Source: Ruminococcus sp. CAG:563 (GTDB lineage Bacteria; Bacillota; Clostridia; Oscillospirales; Acutalibacteraceae). From it: a DNA stretch of 8,206 nt. This document shows positions 1 to 6,246 of the stretch, piece after piece. Numbering within the stretch: position 1 is the stretch's first letter; each line of letters starts with the position of its first letter. The notes beneath the pieces are model-generated. The model saw only the letters and a program-made list of their open reading frames with translations. It made no database searches and was not told the origin of the DNA. The DNA lies in the NCBI GenBank assembly GCA_000434915.1, contig FR882080.1:782-8987 (forward strand), read 5' to 3'. The translations under genes were made by a program, and so were the position numbers.

Positions 1-599
1 TGCTGAATCTCGGACATATTGTCGATCGTCATAATCGCAAGAGCCGGACGGCAGCGAAAATAGTCGTTGGCGATACTTCTGTACTTCGTGATATCGACAA
101 GGTACATAACCACATATTCACTCTCGCCGACCTGAACACGGTGAGAGAAAACATTGAAGCTCTTGTCGTCGCAGTCAATAACAACGCCTTTGACCGAAGC
201 GTCGAGAATCGAATCTATTCCGACATTCTCAAACAATGAGCTTAATTCGCCGTAGCCCGAGGAATGAGGACCCATGGCCTGCTCAAAGCGTTCGTTGAAC
301 CACTCTATCTTTCCGTCGGGTGAGCAGATGATGATCGGCAGCGGAAAGCTGTCGGAAATATTTTTAACATACTGGTCAAGCTCGGAAGATATATGAGTAA
401 TCATTTTCTGCTTCCTGATGCTCATCAAATCATAGTTCACAATCAGATAAACCACAACGGCTATATCGGCTGCAAGCTCAACTATCGCCAGCCACAGCGG
501 GCCGAGAATAAATGTCAGCACGGTGAACAGCAACGCTGCCGCCGAAGCGCCGCAGATAACGGGAAAGCTGCGTATCAATGATTTGATCTTGTCCTTCAT
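1..599 (-). CDS. gdpP: GdpP-type cyclic-di-AMP phosphodiesterase, N-terminal part (truncated by window edge)
   Basis: GdpP is a membrane-anchored enzyme that hydrolyses the second messenger c-di-AMP through a C-terminal DHH/DHHA1 domain. Only the first 199 residues are visible; the family is usually about 650-670 long. Two membrane segments are seen (about 14-32 and 35-54), then a short linker and a PAS-like domain (about 86-170, with PLPIIICSPDGKIEWFN typical of its start). At 184-199 comes RPALAIMTIDNMSEIQ, which resembles the first strand of the degenerate GGDEF domain of GdpP. The DHH catalytic part lies beyond the left edge. The ATG at 599-597 is chosen because GGAGG (612-608) sits 8 nt upstream, inside the last codons of rnj. 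Only 3 bp separate the rnj stop from this start, so the two genes are co-transcribed and probably translationally coupled. A plain PAS-GGDEF protein is the main alternative, but the domain order and position after rnj favour GdpP. Confidence 0.85.
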   Translation of the reverse strand, partial: MKDKIKSLIRSFPVICGASAAALLFTVLTFILGPLWLAIVELAADIAVVVYLIVNYDLMSIRKQKMITHISSELDQYVKNISDSFPLPIIICSPDGKIEWFNERFEQAMGPHSSGYGELSSLFENVGIDSILDASVKGVVIDCDDKSFNVFSHRVQVGESEYVVMYLVDITKYRSIANDYFRCRPALAIMTIDNMSEIQ

Positions 600-602
600 A
601 AA

Positions 603-2519
603 TTAAACCTCCATGATAATCGAAAGGATCATCGGGCTTCTCTTTGTCTTTTCATACATGAGGTGCGAAACCTCATCTCTGACCTTGGATTTAATAGTGC
701 TCCAGTCACGGATATTATTATAAATGCAGTTTTCTATTGCATATCTTGCAATGTCTCTTGCTTCGTCAATAAGCTCTTCGGATTCCCTGACATAGACGAA
801 GCCTCTTGTCATGATATCCGGGCCTGCCAAAATTTCACCCGTATATGAATCCATTGTTGCGACAACGATAACCAAGCCGTCCTCTGCAAGACGTTTTCTG
901 TCTCTGAGAACAACATTGCCGACGTCGCCGACACCCGAACCGTCAACAAATACCTGACCTGCCGGGATATTTTCAAGCTGCTTGATTCCGTTCTCGGAAA
1001 TCTCTAAGCATACGCCGTTATCGGGAATGAAAATATCATTCTTCGGAATTCCCATGTTTATCGCAAGCTGTGCATGCTTTCTCAGATGCTTCTGCTCGCC
1101 GTGAACGGGAATGAAGAACTTCGGCTTGACGATTCCCATCATCAACTTAAGCTCCTCCTGGCATGCGTGTCCCGAAACGTGAACGCCGTAGCTTTTTTCG
1201 TAGATAACGTCCGCGCCGAGCTTCATCAGCTCATTGATAACGTTTCCGACGGTCTTTTCATTGCCCGGAATGGGATTTGCTGAAATAATAATACAGTCAT
1301 TCGGGCCGATAGAAACCTTTTTGTGACCCGAAAAAGCCATTCTCGAAAGTGCAGACATGGGCTCGCCCTGACTTCCGGTTGTGATGATAACCATCTTGTC
1401 GTCGGGGTATTTGTTGATCATGTCAATGCTGACCAACTCGCCCTCCTTAACATTGAGATAGCCGAGCTTTGAACCGATTTCAACAACGTTTTCAAGGCTT
1501 CTGCCCGAAAGAGCAACCTTACGACCGAGCGACTCCGCCTGGTCGATAATCTGCTGAACACGGTGAACGTTTGAAGCGAAGGTCGCGATTATAATACGTC
1601 TCTTGCCCGCCTGCTCAAAAAGTGTTCTCAGCGATGCGCCGACGGCACGCTCCGATTCCGTATAGCCCTTTCTTTCGGCATTCGTCGAATCGGAAAGCAT
1701 ACAGAGAACTCCCTCGCTGCCAAGCTCCGCAAAGCGGTTGATATCAATCATTCCGCCGTCAATCGGTGTGCTGTCAATCTTGAAGTCGCCCATCTGAACG
1801 ATAAATCCGGCCTCGCATTTTATCGCAAACGCAAGAGCATCAGGGATTGAATGGTTAACGTGAATCGCTTCAATGTCGAATTTGCCGAGCTTTATTGTGT
1901 CGCCTGGCTTGATAACATTGAGCTTTGCACCGTCAAGGAGCTTGTGCTCCTCGAGCTTTCCCTCAACAAGACCCATGGTCAGCCTTGTGCCGTAAACGGG
2001 AATGTTGATTTTCTGAAGAAGATAGGCAAGTGCGCCGATGTGATCCTCATGACCGTGGGTTATAACGATACCCTTGATTTTCTCACGGTTCTCCTCAAGA
2101 TAGGTGAAATCGGGAATAACAAGGTCAACGCCGAGCATATCCGCCTCAGGGAATGCAAGACCGCAGTCAACGATTACTATGTCGTTTTCAAACTCATAAA
2201 CGGTGATGTTCTTTCCGATCTCGTTGAGTCCGCCGAGGAATCCGATTTTAACGGATTTAACGGGTTTCTTCTTTGTTTGCTTCTTTTTTGAATTTGCTCC
2301 GAAATTTTTCTTACTGCTTGTTCTTTTTTGATTTGTCCTTCTCTTTTCGGCCTGTTGAGCGTTTTTCGTATTCGATTTGGCAGTTTTCGTTTTTTCGCTC
2401 TTCGCCGATTTGGTTTTCGGCGTTTTTGCAGTCTTTGAAGTCTGCTTCACGCCACGTTTTGCCTGCTTATTTTTTGTCGCAGGCTTCTGACTCTTGTCAG
2501 TTTTTTCATTTTTCGGCAT
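603..2519 (-). CDS. rnj: Ribonuclease J (beta-CASP metallo-beta-lactamase RNase) with lysine-rich N-terminal extension
   Basis: RNase J is a cytoplasmic endonuclease and 5'-3' exonuclease central to mRNA decay and rRNA maturation in Firmicutes. The protein is 638 residues against about 555 for typical RNase J1, and the excess is at the N terminus: residues 1-91 are almost all Lys, Thr, Ser, Asn, Gln and Ala, a likely disordered basic tail. The catalytic core begins at KIGFLGGLNEIGKN (91-104). Zinc-ligand motifs are complete: HGHEDH at 155-160, H224 in NHSIPD, and D245 in GDFK. Beta-CASP motifs follow: SDST 276-279, H319 in FASNVHR, GRS 339-341, VSGHA 448-452 and PVHGE 471-475. The C-terminal domain (about 520-638) is present, so the gene looks intact. 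The ATG at 2519 has AGGAG at 2536-2532, a long 12-nt spacing. It is the first gene of a transcript that continues into gdpP. Whether a second RNase J paralogue exists cannot be seen. Confidence 0.97.
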   Translation of the reverse strand: MPKNEKTDKSQKPATKNKQAKRGVKQTSKTAKTPKTKSAKSEKTKTAKSNTKNAQQAEKRRTNQKRTSSKKNFGANSKKKQTKKKPVKSVKIGFLGGLNEIGKNITVYEFENDIVIVDCGLAFPEADMLGVDLVIPDFTYLEENREKIKGIVITHGHEDHIGALAYLLQKINIPVYGTRLTMGLVEGKLEEHKLLDGAKLNVIKPGDTIKLGKFDIEAIHVNHSIPDALAFAIKCEAGFIVQMGDFKIDSTPIDGGMIDINRFAELGSEGVLCMLSDSTNAERKGYTESERAVGASLRTLFEQAGKRRIIIATFASNVHRVQQIIDQAESLGRKVALSGRSLENVVEIGSKLGYLNVKEGELVSIDMINKYPDDKMVIITTGSQGEPMSALSRMAFSGHKKVSIGPNDCIIISANPIPGNEKTVGNVINELMKLGADVIYEKSYGVHVSGHACQEELKLMMGIVKPKFFIPVHGEQKHLRKHAQLAINMGIPKNDIFIPDNGVCLEISENGIKQLENIPAGQVFVDGSGVGDVGNVVLRDRKRLAEDGLVIVVATMDSYTGEILAGPDIMTRGFVYVRESEELIDEARDIARYAIENCIYNNIRDWSTIKSKVRDEVSHLMYEKTKRSPMILSIIMEV

Positions 2520-2629
2520 TAAATAAACTAACTCCTATTCTTAAAAATTTTTATGTAAACCGCATTATAGACAAAGAATAAATAAAGGATAAAAATAGAA
2601 ATAACATAATTACCCAATATAACTAATTT

Positions 2630-2658
2630 ATAATACTATTTTTTGCGTCAAAAGTCAA
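2630..2658 (-). promoter_or_regulatory. Sigma-A promoter for rnj-gdpP
   Basis: Read on the minus strand, TTGACT (2658-2653) and TATTAT (2635-2630) are separated by exactly 17 bp, each matching five of six consensus positions. Transcription would start near 2623, giving an rnj leader of about 104 nt. A perfect TATAAT (2569-2564) lies closer to the gene but has only a poor -35 (TTATCC) at 17 bp, so it could be a secondary start. Confidence 0.75.
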
Positions 2659-2725
2659 TGATTTACGCTAATTATTATGGGTTAAAGCTTAATTTCATAA
2701 ACAACTTTGAAAGAACAAATAAATA

Positions 2726-2754
2726 TTGTTTTTTTATCTGCCTTATGGTAGAAT
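2726..2754 (+). promoter_or_regulatory. Sigma-A promoter for rnhA, with extended -10
   Basis: TTGTTT (2726-2731) and TAGAAT (2749-2754) are 17 bp apart, and TGG just before the -10 supplies the extended TGn motif. The expected start is near 2761, so the mRNA leader would be only about 14 nt and would begin almost at the Shine-Dalgarno site. This promoter is divergent from, and about 70 bp away from, the rnj promoter. Confidence 0.75.
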
Positions 2755-2763
2755 AATTCAAAT

Positions 2764-2770
2764 GAGGTGA
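2764..2770 (+). promoter_or_regulatory. Shine-Dalgarno site that decides the rnhA start
   Basis: GAGGTGA is followed by 4 nt and then the ATG at 2775. The same GAGGTGA with 4-nt spacing precedes radA, and GGGGTGA with 4-nt spacing precedes cwlD. This favours the second of the two tandem ATG codons (2775) over the one at 2772, which would leave a single nucleotide of spacing. Confidence 0.7.
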
Positions 2771-2771
2771 A

Positions 2772-3212
2772 ATGATGAAGCAGGTTGAAATTTTTACTGA
2801 CGGCGCATGCTCGGGCAATCCCGGTCCCGGCGGCTGGGGTGCAATCCTGAGATATAAGGACACGGAGAAAGAAATCAGCGGCGGCGAACGAAACACGACA
2901 AACAATCGAATGGAGCTGACGGGCGTAATTGAAGCCTTGAAGCTTCTCAAAGAGCCGTGCGAGGTCACGCTGACGACCGATTCAAAATACGTTGCCGACG
3001 GCCTTTCCAAGGGCTGGGCAAAGGGCTGGAAAGCAAGAGGCTGGATAAAGAGCGACAACAAGCCCGCACTCAATCCCGACCTCTGGGATGAGCTTTTAAG
3101 GCTCTGCGATATCCACAAGGTCAACGTCGTATGGGTCAAGGGTCACGCCTCCCACCCCGAAAATGAACGCTGCGACCAATTAGCGGTCGGCGAATGGAAA
3201 AAATTGCAATAA
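2772..3212 (+). CDS. rnhA: Ribonuclease HI
   Basis: RNase HI cleaves the RNA strand of RNA-DNA hybrids (R-loops, primers, misincorporated ribonucleotide tracts). The 146 residues align with Escherichia coli RnhA from the first residue: the start is MMKQVEIFTDGACSGNPGPG, against MLKQVEIFTDGSC in E. coli. The carboxylate cluster is complete at D10, E48 (NNRMEL), D70 (TTDSKY) and D135 (NERCD), with the flexible histidine H125 in WVKGHASHPENE. The tryptophan- and lysine-rich basic protrusion (about 81-97) that binds the hybrid is present, and the C-terminal tail is short. Two tandem ATG codons open the frame; the Shine-Dalgarno spacing favours 2775, which removes one Met. The gene is monocistronic, with its own promoter and a terminator 10 bp after the stop. 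A nearly full-length open frame on the opposite strand is a shadow. Confidence 0.97.
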   Translation: MMKQVEIFTDGACSGNPGPGGWGAILRYKDTEKEISGGERNTTNNRMELTGVIEALKLLKEPCEVTLTTDSKYVADGLSKGWAKGWKARGWIKSDNKPALNPDLWDELLRLCDIHKVNVVWVKGHASHPENERCDQLAVGEWKKLQ

Positions 3213-3221
3213 AACAGTAAA

Positions 3222-3255
3222 AACGAGAGTCAATAAAGGCTTTCGTTCTTTTTTT
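3222..3255 (+). terminator. Rho-independent terminator of rnhA
   Basis: AACGAGAG (3222-3229) pairs with CTTTCGTT (3240-3247) through 8 bp including one G-U, around a 10-nt loop, followed by C and seven T (3249-3255). It starts 10 bp after the rnhA stop. Read on the minus strand the stem has one mismatch and a short T run, so it may stop opposing transcription weakly as well. Confidence 0.75.
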
Positions 3256-3276
3256 CGCTATATAAAAGCGAAAAAA
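3250..3276. repeat. A/T-rich perfect inverted repeat (hairpin) overlapping the rnhA terminator T-tract
   Basis: TTTTTTCGCT (3250-3259) is perfectly complementary to AGCGAAAAAA (3267-3276) around a 7-nt loop. It reuses the T-run of the preceding terminator as its left arm. Neither strand shows a T-tract after this stem, so it is not itself a standard terminator. It could protect the 3' end of read-through RNA or be a by-product of the A/T-rich sequence. Confidence 0.5.
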
Positions 3277-3429
3277 TCACTTTCATCACTCTCATGACGA
3301 ATCAATTTTCTTTTCATAAACCGGCAGTCTCTCACCTCTGGCGATAAAAAAAGAGCTTATTCGACAAACGATGTTGATTTCGGTGCAAAATTTTGTGGCC
3401 GCCTTCCGGAGGAGCCCATTAACACTTTC

Positions 3430-3451
3430 GCCGCCAGCGTCTCGCTGCGGC
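3430..3451. repeat. GC-rich imperfect inverted repeat
   Basis: GCCGC (3430-3434) and AGCG (3436-3439) pair with CGCT (3443-3446) and GCGGC (3447-3451): nine base pairs with a single bulged C and a 3-nt loop. A weaker stem of the same style lies just upstream at 3398-3417 (GGC and CCT pairing with AGG and GCC). The GC-rich character contrasts with the A/T-rich flanks, as in degraded dispersed repeat elements. Confidence 0.45.
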
Positions 3452-3476
3452 TCGGTCTAAGTTTTATACTAATCTT

Positions 3477-3556
3477 GGGTCGATGTGGGCATCGACCCCT
3501 ACGGATTGTGCCTTTATTGAACTTCATCGTGGGTCATCGACCCCTACGGATTGTGC
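3477..3556. repeat. Two tandem copies of a palindromic intergenic repeat, 45-bp period
   Basis: Copy 1 begins with a perfect 9-bp inverted repeat, GGGTCGATG (3477-3485) and CATCGACCC (3490-3498), around TGGG. It continues CCTACGGATTGTGC-style to 3511. Copy 2 repeats the last 22 nt exactly (3535-3556 equals 3490-3511), but its left arm is altered: it reads GGGTCATCGACCC and no longer forms the long palindrome. Weak similarity continues for about 16 nt after each copy. The reverse complement (GTAGGGGTCGATG...) looks like the short palindromic repeats scattered between genes in many Clostridia; that is recollection, not a search result. Confidence 0.75.
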
Positions 3557-3688
3557 TCTTATCGTATCTCTATGTAGTGTTGATTTTCATACTTATCGTA
3601 TGGTGAAATTTCCATATCACACCGAGAAAATCTTATGTAATTTTTTTCTTTGCGGCGAAAAATCACCGATTATTTTCTCCCTACACTC

Positions 3689-3723
3689 AAAAAAACTGCC
3701 TCCCCTTTAATCGGGAAAGGCAG
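3689..3723 (-). terminator. Rho-independent terminator of cwlD-radA
   Basis: Read on the minus strand, CTGCCTT (3723-3717) and CCC (3715-3713) pair with GGG (3705-3703 region) and AGGCAG (3701-3696) with a single bulge, followed by seven T (3695-3689). It begins only 6 bp after the radA stop codon, making this a strong textbook terminator. Confidence 0.9.
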
Positions 3724-3729
3724 AAAATT

Positions 3730-5103
3730 TTATATCGCCGAATCAAATGCCGCTCTGATTGTCCTTGCAGGGACAATCTCAACGAGCGATCTAATATTCG
3801 AATTCAGATTCTTATAGTTGTGATAAGGCACAATACAGCGGTTAAAGCCAAGCCTTGCCGCTTCCTTGATTCGCTGTTCGCAGCTGCCGATAGAGCGTAT
3901 TTCACCGCCGAGACCGATCTCGCCGAATGCGATAACATCATCCCGAATCGGAGTGTCCTTAAGGCTCGAAATTAGCGCAAGCGCAACCGAAAGGTCGGAC
4001 GCAGGCTCGTCCAGCTTCAGTCCTCCGACAACGTTGATATAAATATCACAGTTGCTCAGGAAAAATCCCGCTCTTTTTTCAAGCACGGCGGCAAGCATCG
4101 CAAGTCTGTTATAGTCAAAGCCGTTTGTCATTCGTCTCGGATTTCCGTAGCCGGACGCACTGACAAGTGCCTGAACCTCAGCAAGAATCGGACGTGAGCC
4201 TTCCATAAGACAAGCAACGCATGAACCCGAGGTGTTCTTCGGCCTGCCGGAAATCATCATCTCGGATGGGTTTTCCACCTCACTCAGACCGTTGTCCTTC
4301 ATCTCAAAAACGCCGATTTCGTTCGTTGAACCGTATCTGTTCTTGACTGCCCTGAGAATTCTGTATGAAAGATGTCTTTCTCCCTCAAAATAGAGCACTG
4401 CGTCAACAATATGTTCAAGCACCTTCGGTCCTGCAATATTGCCGTCCTTGTTGACATGGCCGACAACTATCGTCGGAATATTCAGACTTTTTGAGGTCTG
4501 CATGAGGCAATTTGTGCACTCCCTGACCTGCGCAACGCTTCCGAGAGAGGAATTCAATTCCGATACATTCATCGTCTGAATCGAGTCGATAATAACAAGA
4601 TCGGGCCTCGACGCTCTCATATGCTCCGCCACGATCTGAACGTCGGTCTCGCAGAGAACAAAAAGATTCTCCGTATCGACGCCGAGCCTGTCCGCTCTGA
4701 GCTTGATCTGATGTGCCGACTCCTCGCCCGAAACATAAAGAATTTTGAGCGTTCTGCCGAGATATTGACAAATCTGCAAAAGAAGCGTCGATTTACCTAT
4801 ACCGGGGTCACCGCTGAGAAGCACGAGCGAACCCTTGACTATTCCTCCGCCGAGAACTCGGTCAAGCTCTTCAAGACCCGTCTTATGACGAACCTCGCCG
4901 TCGCAGCTTATGTCGTTTATCATCTGAACATTTGAAGTAAGGCCGGCCGGAGCGTTTCTTCCTGCGGCCTTTGTTTTTTCGGGAGCTTTGAACACCTCTT
5001 CCATAGTGTTCCACTCGCCGCAGCCCGGACAGCAGCCGTACCATTTGGCACTCTCGTGTCCGCAGGATGAGCATACATATAAAGTTTTGGCTTTCTGTGC
5101 CAT
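3730..5103 (-). CDS. radA: DNA repair protein RadA (Sms)
   Basis: RadA is a RecA-like ATPase that promotes branch migration and strand exchange of recombination intermediates. The 457-residue length is normal for the family and all modules are seen. The N-terminal zinc finger has C11, C14, C25 and C28 (YVCSSCGHES... CPGCGEWNTMEE). The RecA-like core has Walker A GDPGIGKST at 98-106, Walker B LVIIDSIQT at 169-177 and the RadA signature KNRYGST at 254-260 (usual form KNRFGST). The C-terminal Lon-protease-like domain (about 285-457) carries GGLKLDEPASDLSVALAL and GEIGLGGEIRSI. The ATG at 5103 has GAGGTGA (5114-5108) 4 nt upstream. It lies 31 bp after cwlD with no terminator between them, so the two form an operon ending at the terminator at 3689-3723. 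No oddities are visible. Confidence 0.97.
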   Translation of the reverse strand: MAQKAKTLYVCSSCGHESAKWYGCCPGCGEWNTMEEVFKAPEKTKAAGRNAPAGLTSNVQMINDISCDGEVRHKTGLEELDRVLGGGIVKGSLVLLSGDPGIGKSTLLLQICQYLGRTLKILYVSGEESAHQIKLRADRLGVDTENLFVLCETDVQIVAEHMRASRPDLVIIDSIQTMNVSELNSSLGSVAQVRECTNCLMQTSKSLNIPTIVVGHVNKDGNIAGPKVLEHIVDAVLYFEGERHLSYRILRAVKNRYGSTNEIGVFEMKDNGLSEVENPSEMMISGRPKNTSGSCVACLMEGSRPILAEVQALVSASGYGNPRRMTNGFDYNRLAMLAAVLEKRAGFFLSNCDIYINVVGGLKLDEPASDLSVALALISSLKDTPIRDDVIAFGEIGLGGEIRSIGSCEQRIKEAARLGFNRCIVPYHNYKNLNSNIRSLVEIVPARTIRAAFDSAI

Positions 5104-5134
5104 TTTATCACCTCATTGGCAACTGCCGATTCAA

Positions 5135-5851
5135 TCAACAATTACGCAGATATTTTAAAAGTCCGTCTGCAATCAATATTGCAAGCTTCATTCTGTAGCT
5201 TTCATCTTTAAGCTTTTTCACATCGTCGGGATTAGAAATAAATCCGCATTCAACGAGCACGGCGGGGATCTCAGCATGATAGAGAAGATAAATTCCCGAG
5301 CCCGATTTTTTCACGACCCTGCCGTTCTCGGGCTGTACGGCCGATGTTATCGAGGTCTGAATCGCCTCGGCAAGCACCTTGCTTTTTTCGTTATTGCCCG
5401 AGTAAAAGACCTGGGTGCCGTGCTGAGACGTGTCCTCAAATTTATTCTGATGTACGCTTATGAAAACTGCGTCGGGATTCTTCCGCATCAGGTCAAAGCG
5501 GTTGTGAATATCCGAAACCTTTCTTTTTCTCAGTGAATCCAGTCCGTCGTCGCAGGTCATAACGTCCTCTGTCCTTGTCATTATAACATTAAAACCGTAA
5601 AATTTCAAAATTTTTTCGAGCTTCAACGCAATATCAAGATTGATATCCTTTTCGACAGTTCCGTCAATTCCTATTGCTCCGCCGTCGTCACCGCCATGTC
5701 CTGCGTCAACGATTATCGTTTTCCGCATAAACGGATTTGAGGAAGTCTCCGCAGCGGAAGAATTAGCCATGAATGTAAGATAAAGCATGGCGGATAATAT
5801 AATAAGAAACGCAGTTATAATTGCGATAACAATCTTTATCCCGATTTTCAC
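5135..5851 (-). CDS. cwlD: N-acetylmuramoyl-L-alanine amidase, CwlD-like
   Basis: This is an Amidase_3 zinc hydrolase that removes the stem peptide from muramic acid. CwlD in Bacillus performs the first step of muramic-delta-lactam formation in spore cortex, which marks the cortex for germination enzymes. The 238-residue length equals that of CwlD (about 237). A single N-terminal membrane anchor or signal (about 4-27) is followed directly by the catalytic domain. Zinc and catalytic residues are all seen: H52 in VDAGHGGDDGG, E67 in VEKDINLD, H134 in ISVHQNKF and E201 in VLVECGFISNP. No SPOR, LysM or SH3 binding domain is attached, which fits CwlD rather than a cell-separation amidase. The start is GTG at 5851, since the overlapping ATG runs straight into a stop and GGGGTGA lies 4 nt upstream. 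The spore role is inferred from length and architecture; a general amidase remains possible. Confidence 0.85.
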   Translation of the reverse strand: MKIGIKIVIAIITAFLIILSAMLYLTFMANSSAAETSSNPFMRKTIIVDAGHGGDDGGAIGIDGTVEKDINLDIALKLEKILKFYGFNVIMTRTEDVMTCDDGLDSLRKRKVSDIHNRFDLMRKNPDAVFISVHQNKFEDTSQHGTQVFYSGNNEKSKVLAEAIQTSITSAVQPENGRVVKKSGSGIYLLYHAEIPAVLVECGFISNPDDVKKLKDESYRMKLAILIADGLLKYLRNC

Positions 5852-5855
5852 ATTA

Positions 5856-5862
5856 TCACCCC
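5856..5862 (-). promoter_or_regulatory. Shine-Dalgarno site supporting the GTG start of cwlD
   Basis: Read on the minus strand, GGGGTGA (5862-5856) is followed by 4 nt and the GTG at 5851. The ATG at 5853-5851 overlaps the GTG but is followed immediately by TGA, so GTG is the only workable start here. Confidence 0.75.
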
Positions 5863-5895
5863 ATACATAAAAAATATGCAGTCGGTGAATGAACT

Positions 5896-6246
5896 ATGAA
5901 AAAAATACTGAATCCAGTGCTCGGAATTCTGACGGGCGTTATGAATATTTTAATCGGATCGTGCGGCGGGATCGTTGCCGTTGAAGCGTTGAAGCTTCGA
6001 GGAACGGATCAGACTAAGTCGCACGCCACGGCGATAGCGATAATTCTTCCGCTTACGATAATAAGCGCCGTCGGCTATCTTATAAAGGGTCAGGTCAGGC
6101 TCAGCGACAGCTTTGTTTTCCTAATCCCGGGTCTTGTCGGCTCGGCGATAGGTTCGTTTTTGCTTCCGAAAATACCGAAAAATGTGCTGAGCAAGGTGTT
6201 TTCAATCTTTATAATCTACGCAGGAATCAGGATGCTGATGAAATGA
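5896..6246 (+). CDS. Half-length TSUP (TauE/SafE, DUF81) permease, first subunit
   Basis: TSUP proteins are membrane carriers linked to sulfite, sulfoacetate and other small organosulfur anions, though most members have no proven substrate. A normal TSUP is about 250 residues built from two homologous four-helix halves; this protein is 116 residues and corresponds to one half. Four hydrophobic segments are seen (about 7-32, 43-62, 71-89 and 97-113). The first carries the glycine-rich half signature (LGILTGVMNILIGSCGG), the second KSHATAIAI before a Gly-Tyr-Leu-Ile-Lys-Gly turn, and the third GLVGSAIGSFL. GGTGA (5884-5888) sits 7 nt before the ATG. The stop overlaps the next start as ATGA (6243-6246), so the pair is translationally coupled and probably assembles as a heterodimer. 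The gene diverges from cwlD with only 44 bp between starts. Substrate is unknown. Confidence 0.85.
   Translation: MKKILNPVLGILTGVMNILIGSCGGIVAVEALKLRGTDQTKSHATAIAIILPLTIISAVGYLIKGQVRLSDSFVFLIPGLVGSAIGSFLLPKIPKNVLSKVFSIFIIYAGIRMLMK

Larger units (their letters stand above)
3213..3729. other. Gene-free island between convergent rnhA and radA, with hairpins and repeats
   Basis: No credible gene is seen here. The stretch holds the rnhA terminator (3222-3255), an A/T-rich hairpin (3250-3276), two GC-rich imperfect hairpins (3398-3417 and 3430-3451), two copies of a GGGTCGATG-type repeat (3477-3556) and the radA terminator (3689-3723). A plus-strand open frame at 3483-3710 begins inside the first repeat, has no ribosome binding site and ends within the radA terminator, so it is not called. 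Because the stretch lies between two facing terminators it should be largely untranscribed unless it has its own promoter. I found no convincing sigma-A promoter: TATACT at 3465-3470 has no matching -35. Confidence 0.7.

Noticed and set aside
1851..2291. 146-codon plus-strand frame opposite rnj
   Set aside because: Antisense shadow of a clear RNase J; no ribosome site and no recognisable protein features.
2675..3139. 154-codon minus-strand frame opposite rnhA
   Set aside because: It is antisense to intact RNase HI and crosses the rnhA promoter and start; composition follows the codon structure of rnhA.
3442..3470. Promoter with TATACT at 3465-3470
   Set aside because: No acceptable -35 at 16-18 bp upstream, and no gene downstream on that strand.
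3477..3556. Possible start of a CRISPR array
   Set aside because: Only two copies, one of them altered on its left side, no uniform spacer series and no cas gene nearby.
3483..3710. Plus-strand open frame of 75 codons in the intergenic island
   Set aside because: It begins inside the palindromic repeat, has no ribosome site, encodes the repeat twice (because 45 bp is a multiple of three) and ends in the radA terminator.
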